Origin: HyVt-443 sp964544655 | GTDB lineage: Bacteria; Pseudomonadota; Gammaproteobacteria; Chromatiales; Chromatiaceae | Direction: 5' to 3' | Length of the DNA: 64,000 bases | Assembly (NCBI GenBank): GCA_964544655.1 | Contig: CAZJCM010000005.1 | Location: 23,810-87,809, forward strand | Part shown: piece after piece, positions 1 to 9,207 of the stretch | How the letters are laid out: each line of letters opens with the position of its first letter | Numbering within the stretch: position 1 is the first letter of the stretch | Notes under the pieces: model-generated | Database searches by the model: none | Told to the model about the DNA's origin: nothing | What the model saw: the letters and a program-made list of their open reading frames with translations, nothing else | Program-made: the position numbers and the translations under genes

Positions 1-135
1 CAAACGAGCCGCAGATCAGTGCTGACATATAAATCCCGTTAGTATCTATTGAGTCTCCGCAGGAGCAACGTGGGCCATAGCTGTTCTTGCCTCAGCGCGG
101 ACCGGGGGGATTCTACACCATCTGCGCTCTTTAGC

Positions 136-2343
136 TCATGAGATCTGGCGTTGCAGCAGCAGGCGCGCCTCTTTTGCCGACATCGGCCGGCCAAGCAGGA
201 AGCCCTGGGCCTTGGGGCACTCCAGGTTGCGCAGGTAATCCACCTGTCCCCGGCTCTCCACGCCTTCCGCCACCACCTCCAGATTGAGCTCGCGGGCCAT
301 GGCAAAGATAGCCGTGACAATGGAATTCTTATCCCTTGGTGAACGTATGTCGCTGATAAAGGAACGATCGATCTTCAGCGTATTGATGGGCAGGGACTTG
401 AGATAGCCAAGGGACGAGTAGCCGATACCAAAGTCATCGACCGCCACCCGCACGCCATCGCGGGCCAGGCGCTGCAACTTGGTTGCCGCCTGATCCATAT
501 CCTGCATCAGGATGTTCTCGGTGATCTCCAGCTCCAGCTCTCCGCCACTGATGCCATACCGGGTCATCGCCTCCAGCACCCGACTCTCGAACGTGGACTG
601 CTCCAGTTGGGCGGCCGAGATGTTGACCGCCATCACCAGACCCTCCACACCGCTCTGTTTCCACTCAGCCAGCTCCCGGCAGGCCGCATCCAGCACCCAG
701 CTCCCCATATTGATGATCAGGCCGGTCTCTTCCGCCAGCGGAATGAACTCGTCCGGCAGCACCAGGCCTCGTTCCGGATGACGCCATCGGATCAGGGCCT
801 CCATGCCGCACACCTCACCGGTGCAGACATTGACCTGAGGCTGATAGTACAGCTCGAACTGCTGCTCATCCAGCGCCTTGCGAATACCATTCTCCAGCGA
901 CAGCTGGCGGTGAAACAGGGCCTTCATGTTGTCGGCGAAGAACTCATAGCCATTCTTGCCCCTGCCCTTGATGTGGTACATGGCCATATCCGCATTCTTC
1001 ACCAGCAGGTCCATGGTCTGGCCATCATCGGGATAGATGGCGATGCCGATACTGAAGCTGACAAACACCTCATAGCCTTCCAGTACCACCGGGTCTTTCA
1101 ACCGGCTGATGATCTTGTCGGCGATCATCGCCGCATCCTCCGGCCCGGAGATACCCGGCACCAGCAGATTGAACTCGTCGCCCCCCACCCGCGCCAGGGT
1201 GTCGCTGTCACGCAGGCAGGCGCTGAGACGGGAGGCCACCGTCTGCAGCAACTGGTCTCCCGCAAGGTGCCCCAATGAATCATTGACCACCTTGAAGCGA
1301 TCCATGTCCAGGTACATCACCGCCAGCTTGCTGTTGTTTCTGCGTGCCTGGGAGATAGCCAGGTTGAGACGATCCCGGAACAGGGCCCGATTGGGCAGTT
1401 TGGTCAGCAGGTCATGATAGAGTTGGAAATTGATGATCTCTTCGGCCCGCTTGCGCTCGCTGATATCCCGTGCCACGCCATAGGTGCCGACGAACCCCGG
1501 GCCATCGCTTTCCCCATTTTTCCGATACATGCCCATTGCGCTCAGCTCAATGGTGATGGAACGGGACTCGAAATAGCGATAGGGCAGCGAGCTGTCCTTG
1601 CACAGCAGCCGAAACTCCACATTACTGCTGGCGCGGCTGCCGGTGCGACGTTCATCGAACACGAAGCGCGCCTTTTCCTGGTCATCCTCATGCACCAGGG
1701 ATGAATAGTGTCGACCATGCAGCTCATCCGGCTGATAACCCAGCAGGCTGGTGATACGCTCATTGACGAAGGTGAAACAGCCCTGATCATCCAGCATGTA
1801 GATGATGTCCGGGGAATTGTTGACGATGAAGCGGTAACGCTGCTCCGACGCCTCCAGGCGCCGGTGCACATCATCGATGTTCTGCTCCAGCCGCCGCTTC
1901 TGCTGCACGCTGCCCAGCACCCGGGTCAGATCGTCCGCTGCATAAGGCTTACGTAAAAAATCATGGGCACCGCAGCGCAACGCCTCGGTAGCGCTGTCGA
2001 AAGTGGTCTCCCCACTGACCACGATGACATCGGTCTTCGGGTGCCGCTCCTTCATCTGCCGCATCACCTGGTAGCCGTCCATCCCCGGCATATTCAGGTC
2101 CAGCAGCAGCAGATCCACTTCATGCTGATCAAGCAGGTCCAGCGCCTCCGCGCCATCCCCCGCCATCAGGCATCGATAGCCGTATGCCTGCAACAGATCC
2201 CGTACGCTCTCACGCATCCGGGACTCATCATCCACGACCAAAACCGTAGTATCGATACGCTCCGTGGTCTTTGTCCCCTCTCCATGGCGATGGTCAACCT
2301 CGGGTTTGAAACTGGTCCCCAACCATGACACAGAGGTCTTCAT
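136..2343 (-). CDS. Response regulator with PAS, GGDEF and EAL domains (c-di-GMP turnover)
   Basis: A 735-residue protein. The receiver domain is at about 33-150, with acidic residues D38/D39 and the likely phospho-acceptor D82 in LLLLDLNMPG. A PAS domain follows at about 165-300, then a diguanylate cyclase domain at about 305-470 with an intact GGDEF at 387-391 and an RxxD inhibitory site (378-381) five residues before it. The phosphodiesterase domain runs from about 480 to the end, with EAL at 515-517 in GMEALIRWRHP. All catalytic signature motifs are present, so it may both make and break c-di-GMP. There is no transmembrane segment, so it is cytosolic. It lies 23 bp downstream of a histidine kinase gene on the same strand and is its probable phosphotransfer partner. 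The N-terminal 30 residues before the receiver are unusual, and the start could lie further in. Confidence 0.93.
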   Translation of the reverse strand: MKTSVSWLGTSFKPEVDHRHGEGTKTTERIDTTVLVVDDESRMRESVRDLLQAYGYRCLMAGDGAEALDLLDQHEVDLLLLDLNMPGMDGYQVMRQMKERHPKTDVIVVSGETTFDSATEALRCGAHDFLRKPYAADDLTRVLGSVQQKRRLEQNIDDVHRRLEASEQRYRFIVNNSPDIIYMLDDQGCFTFVNERITSLLGYQPDELHGRHYSSLVHEDDQEKARFVFDERRTGSRASSNVEFRLLCKDSSLPYRYFESRSITIELSAMGMYRKNGESDGPGFVGTYGVARDISERKRAEEIINFQLYHDLLTKLPNRALFRDRLNLAISQARRNNSKLAVMYLDMDRFKVVNDSLGHLAGDQLLQTVASRLSACLRDSDTLARVGGDEFNLLVPGISGPEDAAMIADKIISRLKDPVVLEGYEVFVSFSIGIAIYPDDGQTMDLLVKNADMAMYHIKGRGKNGYEFFADNMKALFHRQLSLENGIRKALDEQQFELYYQPQVNVCTGEVCGMEALIRWRHPERGLVLPDEFIPLAEETGLIINMGSWVLDAACRELAEWKQSGVEGLVMAVNISAAQLEQSTFESRVLEAMTRYGISGGELELEITENILMQDMDQAATKLQRLARDGVRVAVDDFGIGYSSLGYLKSLPINTLKIDRSFISDIRSPRDKNSIVTAIFAMARELNLEVVAEGVESRGQVDYLRNLECPKAQGFLLGRPMSAKEARLLLQRQIS

Positions 2344-2366
2344 CGAATATGCTCACCCGTGGTCTG

Positions 2367-4502
2367 TTACTCAGTATTTCGGGGCAGCAAAATAACGAAC
2401 TCCGCCCCGCCCGCTCTTTTATTACAGCAACTGATCGAACCACCCAGGTCGGCAACCAGGTTTCTGACAATGGTCAGACCCAGACCCGAGTGACCCTTTC
2501 CTTTTGAACTCTTGATCGGTGTAAAGATACTGCTCAACACCTCATCCGGTATGCCCGGACCGTTATCCGCTATCGCCAGCTCCACATACGGCCGGCCATC
2601 CACATTGATCTGATCACGGGTGGCAACGGTGATCTCCCCCCCGTCCGGCATTGCCTCGATGGCATTCTTGATCAGATTGGTCACGATCTGTTTGATACTG
2701 TTGCGATTGCTCCGCACCGGCGGCATCGTCTCGTCCAACTGTAGGTGCTCGCGAATGCCATGGCTGGCAAAATGGGAGACCCGGAACACCTCCAGCAGAT
2801 CCCGCAGAAGCTTATTGATGTCCACTGCCCCCTGGGGCAGGTCGCTCGGCTTCGCCACGTCACGCATGCGCAGCAGGATATTGGCTACCCGGTCGATCTC
2901 TTCACTGAGGATGGAAAGCTGGGATTGCACCGCGTCGTCACCACTCAGTCGCAGAGAAAGCACCTGCAGATAGTTCTTGATGATGGCCAGCGGGTTGTTC
3001 GCCTCATGGGTCAGCTTACGTACCTGCTCCTGCTGCCGCTCCCGTTCCAGTTCGATCAGCTCCCGCCGCTCCTGCATGGCCAGCTGCCGTTGCTGAATGG
3101 TGACGGCGACCACCTCGGCAAAGCTGCGCAGCAGCGTTTCCTGCTGATGTAGCGCGACCACAGCGGCATATTCCACCCCCATCACCATTACACCGATCCT
3201 CTGGGTACCGGTGTGTAGCGGTATGCAAAGTGTCTCTTCCGCCGCCAGCAGCTTGGCCAATTGCCGATCGACCACGCTACGGTTGGCCGCCGTGGCCAGC
3301 TCGTGACTACTGATGACCGTTTGTTCGATCACCGCATCCGCCAACATACTACGGCCCGGCTGCAAGGCAATCTGAAACTCGCCGATATGCGCCAGTGTCA
3401 CCCCACGGCCGGCCACCGCCCGCAGACGGGCGGCATCGGAATCAATGAGGAAACAAATACTGTGTGATGCCCCAAACAGAATCTCCAGATCCAGCAGCGC
3501 AGCCTGGATGGTCTCTTCCAGCAGGGCCGATGCCTGCAACTGCCGCTGTGGCGCCGCCAGCAAGGCGAATTCACGCACCCGACGGGCCAATGCCAGGCGT
3601 ATCTCCTCACTGTCGGCGTAGAAGTGGCCGTCATCGCTCAACCGGATAGCCAACGCCTCGGCCGCCTTCTGCACCTGCCCCCGGACCGCCAGCATCAGAT
3701 CATCGATCACCGCCGGTGCAAGACCGAACAGCAGGTCTGCATCGGCGTGTAACCGATCTGCACCCTGCCTGCCATCGCTCAGTCTGGCAGCCAGGTTCAA
3801 CAGCTTGATCAGGCGTGGCGTATCCAGCAGCGCGTCTGCCGGTTCATGCTGATAGAGGATGGCGTCACTCAGCAGCGATCCCGAATCCCATTGCCGCAGC
3901 AGAAAAGCACCCATTTCACTGCTGCTGGAACCAAAGCGTCGCCGTTCATGTTCCTGCAACATCTGGCCATCTTCGGCCTGCAGCGCCATATCGGCATAGC
4001 CAGATGGGTCCTGCTTCAGGAACACCAGCTGTCCGAGGCGATGCATCAACCCGGCCAGGTAGGCCTCATCCGTGGCGTCATATCCGGTCAACCGGGCCAA
4101 TTCCCGCGCGGCATGGGCGCAACTGAGAGAGCGTTGCCAAAAACCGCCCATCCAGCGCCCCACCTGCGGGTTGAAACTGGCAAAAAACTGATGCACCGAT
4201 GAGGTTATGGCAATGGTCTTGATGGTATCCAGCCCCAGCGCGACCAACAGCCGGTTGAAGTCCCGCACATCGTTCCATTGGGCATAGGTTGGAGAATTGG
4301 CAATGGCAACGATACGCGCCCTCAGACCCACGTCCTGCTGGATGATGGCAGCCAGTTCATCGAAACTGACATCGACTTTATGGCAGGCTTCGATTAACTT
4401 GAGCAGCACATGGGGGATGGACGGCAACTCACCGACATCCAACCCGACCGCATGACTGATGGACAGGTCGCGCATGGCTACGTCAGGCGTTTTGCCGGAC
4501 AA
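2367..4502 (-). CDS. HDOD-GAF sensor histidine kinase
   Basis: A 711-residue protein. An HDOD domain (about 20-230), an HD-like fold without the full HD catalytic pair, is followed by a helical linker and a GAF-like region (about 330-480). The kinase core comes next: an H-box in LTHEANNPLAIIKNYL near residue 500, an N-box NLIKNAIEAMPDGG, a G1 box DNGPGIP and a G2 box SGLGLTIV close to the C terminus. No membrane span is seen, so it should sense a cytosolic signal through HDOD/GAF. It ends 23 bp before the REC-PAS-GGDEF-EAL gene, implying one transcript and a cognate pair. HDOD proteins with this architecture are usually uncharacterised; the ligand is unknown. Confidence 0.9.
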   Translation of the reverse strand: MSGKTPDVAMRDLSISHAVGLDVGELPSIPHVLLKLIEACHKVDVSFDELAAIIQQDVGLRARIVAIANSPTYAQWNDVRDFNRLLVALGLDTIKTIAITSSVHQFFASFNPQVGRWMGGFWQRSLSCAHAARELARLTGYDATDEAYLAGLMHRLGQLVFLKQDPSGYADMALQAEDGQMLQEHERRRFGSSSSEMGAFLLRQWDSGSLLSDAILYQHEPADALLDTPRLIKLLNLAARLSDGRQGADRLHADADLLFGLAPAVIDDLMLAVRGQVQKAAEALAIRLSDDGHFYADSEEIRLALARRVREFALLAAPQRQLQASALLEETIQAALLDLEILFGASHSICFLIDSDAARLRAVAGRGVTLAHIGEFQIALQPGRSMLADAVIEQTVISSHELATAANRSVVDRQLAKLLAAEETLCIPLHTGTQRIGVMVMGVEYAAVVALHQQETLLRSFAEVVAVTIQQRQLAMQERRELIELERERQQEQVRKLTHEANNPLAIIKNYLQVLSLRLSGDDAVQSQLSILSEEIDRVANILLRMRDVAKPSDLPQGAVDINKLLRDLLEVFRVSHFASHGIREHLQLDETMPPVRSNRNSIKQIVTNLIKNAIEAMPDGGEITVATRDQINVDGRPYVELAIADNGPGIPDEVLSSIFTPIKSSKGKGHSGLGLTIVRNLVADLGGSISCCNKRAGGAEFVILLPRNTE

Positions 4503-4610
4503 GGTCCATTGATGTGGTGAACATGACGGGTATTCATCGCCTTTTCTTGTATATCGTTGACAGGCTACTTCATGTTTTAAGCCACTTTAACAGAACCATG
4601 AAGTAACGCA

Positions 4611-5813
4611 ATGATTTATCATATTTTTAGCCACTTCAACCAGACGAGAAAAACCATCGCCAGCGATCGTAAACCACTATCGGCAGAAGCCCCATCCCCA
4701 CCGGCAACCCGGCATCGCGCCAGCGTCGCAACCATTATCGGCCTGCCGGACGGACACAATGAAAGTGCCGTCACCAACAACCTGGCTGCTGCTCTCGCCA
4801 GGCGGGGTGCCAGCGTGTGTCTACTCGAAACCACACCCGGCAGTGATGGCATGCAGCGGCTATTGCAGCACGAGCACCCCTGCCATGAACTCTTCGACAC
4901 CACCAGTCACAAGATAGCACAGCTGCCTGGATGCGACTGCCTGGCCAGCTTCATTCATCTCGATATGAGCGTACAGCAGCGGCTCATCGATGCCTTGCGA
5001 TATCTTGAGAGCCATTTTGATTTTCTGCTCATCGGAATACCGGCAAACAGGGTCGATAGGCAGCTGCCACTGGTGTTGGCGGCACCCTGCCCTTTGTTGG
5101 TGATCACGCCGGAAGCCGCCGCAACAGAGCAGGTGTTTGCCGGGCTGAAGCGGATGAAGCAACACTATTTCGACCAGCCGGTCCGAATCATCGTCAGCCG
5201 CGTCCACGGACTGGCCATGGCGCACAGGCTGTTTCAGGAATTTCGCCGGCGGGTCGCCCATTATCTGCAGTTGGAGGTCCGTTATCTGGGCTATACGTTG
5301 CTGCAGGGCGAAGAGACGGAGGCCCTTACCCACCACTGCCTGGATGCCATTGCCGAGCGCATGCAGTGGCAGATGGAGGCACAGTCACCACCTTGCACAG
5401 GGATAAGCGCCTATTTCACCAAGTTACTGGTTCCGTCCCAGACGACAGCAGAGCAGGCCTCAGCCGCCGAAGACGGGGAAGCAAATCCAGCGACAGACGA
5501 CGCGGGGCACGGCCTGCTCAGCGCAGTCTATTACGCCAGTCTGTTCGGGAGCAATCACAGCAACACCAGCAGCCAGACCAAGGCCGCCAGGAAGATACTC
5601 AGCAGTACGGCGGCGGAACCGATATCCTTGGCCCGCCCCGACAGCTCATGCCACTCGCCGCCAAACCGATCCACTACCGCTTCGATGGCTGAATTGAGCA
5701 GTTCGGTCAGCGGCACCAACAGCAGGCTGCCGACCAACAGGGCCCGCTCCACGCCGCTCTCACCTAGCCAGATCCCCAATGGCAGCAGCAGCAAGGCACC
5801 CAGCAACTCCTGA
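4611..5813 (+). CDS. MinD/FlhG-like ATPase homologue with degenerate P-loop; 3' end antisense to dgkA
   Basis: A 400-residue ORF. Residues about 38-250 resemble the MinD/ParA/FlhG fold: a deviant Walker A region (GLPDGHNESAVTNNLA, where the family has GGKGGVGKT), LAAALARRGASVCLLE after it, and a DFLLIGIPA segment in the Walker B position. The catalytic lysines of the P-loop are missing, so ATP hydrolysis is doubtful. Residues from about 315 to the end (5555-5813) lie opposite dgkA and are Ser/Thr/Pro-rich with no family similarity, so the original stop may have been lost by a frameshift near 5450-5555. It is divergent from the HDOD kinase gene. The start at 4611 has only a weak ribosome-binding site. 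Family assignment is by fold pattern only. Confidence 0.6.
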   Translation: MIYHIFSHFNQTRKTIASDRKPLSAEAPSPPATRHRASVATIIGLPDGHNESAVTNNLAAALARRGASVCLLETTPGSDGMQRLLQHEHPCHELFDTTSHKIAQLPGCDCLASFIHLDMSVQQRLIDALRYLESHFDFLLIGIPANRVDRQLPLVLAAPCPLLVITPEAAATEQVFAGLKRMKQHYFDQPVRIIVSRVHGLAMAHRLFQEFRRRVAHYLQLEVRYLGYTLLQGEETEALTHHCLDAIAERMQWQMEAQSPPCTGISAYFTKLLVPSQTTAEQASAAEDGEANPATDDAGHGLLSAVYYASLFGSNHSNTSSQTKAARKILSSTAAEPISLARPDSSCHSPPNRSTTASMAELSSSVSGTNSRLPTNRARSTPLSPSQIPNGSSSKAPSNS

Positions 5814-5914
5814 CGGAATGCCTCTTCATGCTGAAAACAGGCCCGGAAACCGGCCAGCGAATAACCCCAGGCGTTGATCAGGCGACGCAGGCCGCGGGCC
5901 TGTTGCCCGGCCAT
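5555..5914 (-). CDS. dgkA: Diacylglycerol kinase
   Basis: A 119-residue integral membrane protein, close to the usual 120 residues of prokaryotic DgkA. It phosphorylates diacylglycerol to phosphatidic acid in the inner membrane, recycling lipid released by membrane-derived oligosaccharide synthesis. The signature ELLNSAIEAVVDR lies in the middle, with three hydrophobic helices around it (LLGALLLLPLGIWLG, ALLVGSLLLVPLTELL and the C-terminal AVLLSIFLAALVWLLVLL). Its start codon overlaps the gcvPB stop (TGATG), so it is translationally coupled to the glycine cleavage operon. Its 3' half is antisense to the tail of the convergent MinD-like ORF. Confidence 0.93.
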   Translation of the reverse strand: MAGQQARGLRRLINAWGYSLAGFRACFQHEEAFRQELLGALLLLPLGIWLGESGVERALLVGSLLLVPLTELLNSAIEAVVDRFGGEWHELSGRAKDIGSAAVLLSIFLAALVWLLVLL

Positions 5915-7371
5915 CAGTCGCCGGCCGGCCGCCAGGCCAGATCCAGTTCGCGGGCGGCCCGCACATCGTCCAGGCGCCGTACCGGCAGGGAATAGGGGGC
6001 GCCCTTGACCCGATCAGGCTCCTGCTCGGCCTCCTGCAGAATAGTCACCATTGCCTCGATGAAACCGTCCAGCGTCGCCTTGTCCTCAGTCTCGGTAGGC
6101 TCGATCAGCAGGCATTCCGGAACCAGCAGGGGGAAATAGGTGGTGGGGGCATGAAAACCGTAATCCAGCAGCCGCTTGGCGAAGTCCATGGTATTCACCC
6201 CCAGCTCCTTGGCCTGGCGGCGCAGGGTGATGATGAACTCGTGGGTGGCCCGCCGTTGGGGATAGGCCGCCTCGAAGCCCGATGACTGCAGCCGCTTGAG
6301 CATATAGTTGGCATTCAGGGTGGAATACTCGGCCACCCGTTGCATCCCGTCACGGCCCAACATCAGGGCATAGGCGTAGGCCCGCAGCAGAATGCCCGCA
6401 TTGCCGGCGAAAGCGGTAAGGCGGCCGATGGAGTCGGGGCACTCCTGCTCTGTCAGCCAGACGTACTCATCGCCGTCCCGGGCCACCATGGGCACTGGCA
6501 GATAGGGCTGCAGACGCTCGCTGACCCCCACCGGTCCGGCGCCGGGTCCGCCACCACCGTGCGGCGTGGAGAAGGTTTTGTGCAGGTTCATGTGGATAAC
6601 GTCGAAACCCATGTCACCGGGGCGCACCTTGCCCAGAATCGCATTCAGGTTGGCGCCGTCGTAGTAAAGCAGGCCGCCCGCCTCGTGCACCAGCCGGGCA
6701 ATCTCCGTGATACGCCGGTCGAACACCCCCAGGGTGGAGGGGTTGGTGAGCATGATCCCCGCGGTCTGGGGCCCAAGGGCCGCGCTCAAGGCATCCACAT
6801 CCACGTCACCCTCGGCATTGGTGGGGATCTCCCGCACCTTGTAGCCGCACATCACCGCCGAGGCCGGGTTGGTGCCGTGGGCCGTGTCAGGCACCAGGAT
6901 CTCATTGCGCCCATGGTCGCCCCGGGCCTCATGGTAGGCGCGAATCATGGCCACACCGGCGAACTCCCCCTGGGCGCCGGCAGCCGGAGTGAGCGACACC
7001 GCCTGCATACCAGTCAACCCCTTCAGTATCTCCTGCAGATCATACATGCAGGCCATGAAGCCCTGACTGTGGGACAGCGGCGCCTCCGGATGACGGGAAA
7101 GAAATCCAGGCAGCATCGCCTGCTGATTACAGCCCCGTGGATTGTACTTCATGGTGCAGGAGCCGAGGGGATAGAAGTGGGTGTCGATGGAAAAGTTCTG
7201 CTGCGACAGGCGGGTGTAATGGCGCACCACCTGCATCTCCGACACCTCCGGCAGCGCTGCCGGCCGGCGACGGCGGAACCGTTCCGGCAAGGTGGAGAGG
7301 TCGGCCGCTGCCTGCGGCGACTGGGCGACGGCACGGCGGCCTGGCTTGGATTGTTCCTGTATCAACTGCAT
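5914..7371 (-). CDS. gcvPB: Glycine dehydrogenase (decarboxylating) subunit 2
   Basis: A 485-residue C-terminal half of a split P protein. It binds pyridoxal phosphate and, together with GcvPA, decarboxylates glycine and transfers the aminomethyl group to lipoyl-GcvH. The PLP lysine is in HMNLHKTFSTPHGGGG, followed by the glycine-rich GGPGAGPVGV. Two-subunit P proteins are known in many bacteria and archaea, whereas enteric bacteria have a single fused GcvP. It starts 6 bp after gcvPA and overlaps dgkA by one base, so it is part of the gcvT-H-PA-PB-dgkA operon under the glycine riboswitch. Confidence 0.96.
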   Translation of the reverse strand: MQLIQEQSKPGRRAVAQSPQAAADLSTLPERFRRRRPAALPEVSEMQVVRHYTRLSQQNFSIDTHFYPLGSCTMKYNPRGCNQQAMLPGFLSRHPEAPLSHSQGFMACMYDLQEILKGLTGMQAVSLTPAAGAQGEFAGVAMIRAYHEARGDHGRNEILVPDTAHGTNPASAVMCGYKVREIPTNAEGDVDVDALSAALGPQTAGIMLTNPSTLGVFDRRITEIARLVHEAGGLLYYDGANLNAILGKVRPGDMGFDVIHMNLHKTFSTPHGGGGPGAGPVGVSERLQPYLPVPMVARDGDEYVWLTEQECPDSIGRLTAFAGNAGILLRAYAYALMLGRDGMQRVAEYSTLNANYMLKRLQSSGFEAAYPQRRATHEFIITLRRQAKELGVNTMDFAKRLLDYGFHAPTTYFPLLVPECLLIEPTETEDKATLDGFIEAMVTILQEAEQEPDRVKGAPYSLPVRRLDDVRAARELDLAWRPAGD

Positions 7372-7377
7372 CCTGGG

Positions 7378-8778
7378 TCACCACTCTTTCGGTTGAAGCT
7401 GACAGGGGGCGCCCCCCTGCATCTGGAGCACCCGCCCCAGCTTGGTCACATAGTCATCGATCTCCTGAGAGGTCCGCTTCTCGGTGGCGCAGACCAGGAT
7501 CGCGTTGCCCAGCTCAGGATAGTCCCGGGACAGGTCCAGCCCGGCCAGCACGTTGTGTGCGGCCAGGGCGCGCAACACGCCTGCAGCGGGCACCGGCAGA
7601 GCGATCACCCGCTCATGAAAGGCGGGGCGATCGAACTGGCTGGTCACGCCCGGCAGTGACGTCAACTGCTTCTCCAATGCACTCATGTTGGCATGGCAGG
7701 CGGCCGCGGTGCGCGCCAGTCCTTCACTGCCGAGCAGCGCCATATGAATGGTGGCCGCAGTCACCATCAGCCCCTGGTTGGTGCAGATATTGGACGTGGC
7801 CTTGGAGCGTCGTATGTGCTGCTCCCGGGCCTGCAGCGTAAGGGTAAACCCCTGCTTGCCATCGAGATCCTGGGTGCGGCCAATGATGCGCCCCGGCATC
7901 TGTCGCACCAGCTTCTGCCGGCAGCAGAGAAAGCCGAAATAGGGCCCGCCCGAGGAGAGGGGCGCCCCCAGCGGCTGGCCTTCACCACAACAGATATCCA
8001 CCCCTTCACCGCCCCACTCACCCGGCGGGTGCAGCACGGCCAGGGCCAGCGGATTGACCACCGCGATGGCCAGCATACCGTTGGCGTGGGCCCAGTCCGT
8101 GAGCTCATCCACCTCTTCCAGCACGCCAAAAAAGTTGGGCTGGGGGATCACCAGCGCGGCAAAATCCTCTCCCGCATATTGATCCAGCCGGGCCGGGTCG
8201 GTATGCCCCCCGACCGGGTCGAAGGGCAGCTCCACCAGCTCGATATCCTGATTGTGGACGATATTGTGCACCACCCGGCGATAGGCCGGATGCAGACTGC
8301 GCGGCAGCAGCACCCGCTTCGACTTGGATTTGCGGTTGGCCCGCACCGCCATCAACACCGCTTCTGCCAGGGCCGAAGCGCCGTCATACATGGAGGTGTT
8401 GGAGACCTCCATGGCGGTCAGCGCAGTCATCATGGACTGGTACTCGTAGAGCAGCTGCAGGGTGCCCTGACTGGCCTCCGCCTGGTATGGGGTATAGGCG
8501 CTGTAGAACTCACCGCGGGTGGCGATCTCCCATACCGCCGCCGGGATATGGTGATCGTAGGCCCCGGCGCCGATGAAACAGGCCGCATGACCATCCTCCC
8601 GCGCCCGTGCTGCCAGCAAGCGGGCACTTTCCATCTCCGACATGGCCGCCGGTACCGCTTCCAGCTCACCGCAGCGCAGGTCTGCAGGTATCTCATCGAA
8701 CAGGTCGTCGATACTGGCGACACCAATGGTCTCCAGCATCTCCCGCACCTCTTCTTCTGTGTGGGGTATGAAAGGCAT
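7378..8778 (-). CDS. gcvPA: Glycine dehydrogenase (decarboxylating) subunit 1
   Basis: A 466-residue N-terminal half of the split P protein of the glycine cleavage system, starting MPFIPHTEEEVREML as in the family. It pairs with the PLP-bearing GcvPB in the cytosol. Typical segments are FIGAGAYDHHIPAAVW, TPYQAEASQGTLQLLYEYQ and SNTSMYDGASALAEA. It lies between gcvH (13 bp upstream) and gcvPB (6 bp downstream) in one operon, so stoichiometric expression of the two halves is expected. Confidence 0.96.
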   Translation of the reverse strand: MPFIPHTEEEVREMLETIGVASIDDLFDEIPADLRCGELEAVPAAMSEMESARLLAARAREDGHAACFIGAGAYDHHIPAAVWEIATRGEFYSAYTPYQAEASQGTLQLLYEYQSMMTALTAMEVSNTSMYDGASALAEAVLMAVRANRKSKSKRVLLPRSLHPAYRRVVHNIVHNQDIELVELPFDPVGGHTDPARLDQYAGEDFAALVIPQPNFFGVLEEVDELTDWAHANGMLAIAVVNPLALAVLHPPGEWGGEGVDICCGEGQPLGAPLSSGGPYFGFLCCRQKLVRQMPGRIIGRTQDLDGKQGFTLTLQAREQHIRRSKATSNICTNQGLMVTAATIHMALLGSEGLARTAAACHANMSALEKQLTSLPGVTSQFDRPAFHERVIALPVPAAGVLRALAAHNVLAGLDLSRDYPELGNAILVCATEKRTSQEIDDYVTKLGRVLQMQGGAPCQLQPKEW

Positions 8779-8791
8779 ATTCAGGGTCCGC

Positions 8792-9187
8792 TCAGTGGTC
8801 CTCGGATTCCATCACCTGGGTGTAGCCTGCCGCATCCAGCAGGCCATCCAACTGCGCCGGATCCGCCAACCGGACCTTGAGCAGCCAACCGTCGCCGAAG
8901 GCATCTTCATTTACCGTTTCCGGGGCATCAGCCAAGGCCTCGTTGACCGCCGTCACCTCACCGGAGACCGGACTGAAGACATCTGACGCCGCCTTTACCG
9001 ACTCCACGACCGCGCATTCGGCACCGGCCTCCAGCTCATCCCCCACTTCGGGCAGTTCGACGAAGACCAGGTCCCCCAGCAGTTCCTGGGCGTGTTCGGT
9101 GATGCCGACAGTGACGGTGCCATCCCCCTCGTCGCGGATCCACTCGTGGCTTTTACTGTATTTCAGTTCAGTTGGTACGTTGCTCAT
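8792..9187 (-). CDS. gcvH: Glycine cleavage system H protein (lipoyl carrier)
   Basis: A 131-residue lipoyl protein, the normal family length. The lysine in VVESVKAASDV is the expected lipoylation site. It shuttles the aminomethyl intermediate between the P protein and GcvT, and is reoxidised by the lipoamide dehydrogenase (no lpd gene in this window). It starts MSNVPTELKYSKSHEW, matching the family N terminus. It is the second gene of the gcv operon. Confidence 0.97.
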   Translation of the reverse strand: MSNVPTELKYSKSHEWIRDEGDGTVTVGITEHAQELLGDLVFVELPEVGDELEAGAECAVVESVKAASDVFSPVSGEVTAVNEALADAPETVNEDAFGDGWLLKVRLADPAQLDGLLDAAGYTQVMESEDH

Positions 9188-9207
9188 CTCTCATCTACCT
9201 GTGCTTG

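Noticed and set aside
4611..5813. Chromosome-partitioning ParA or division-site MinD
   Set aside because: No intact P-loop and no minC/minE, parB or flagellar genes next to it; only fold-level similarity is supported.
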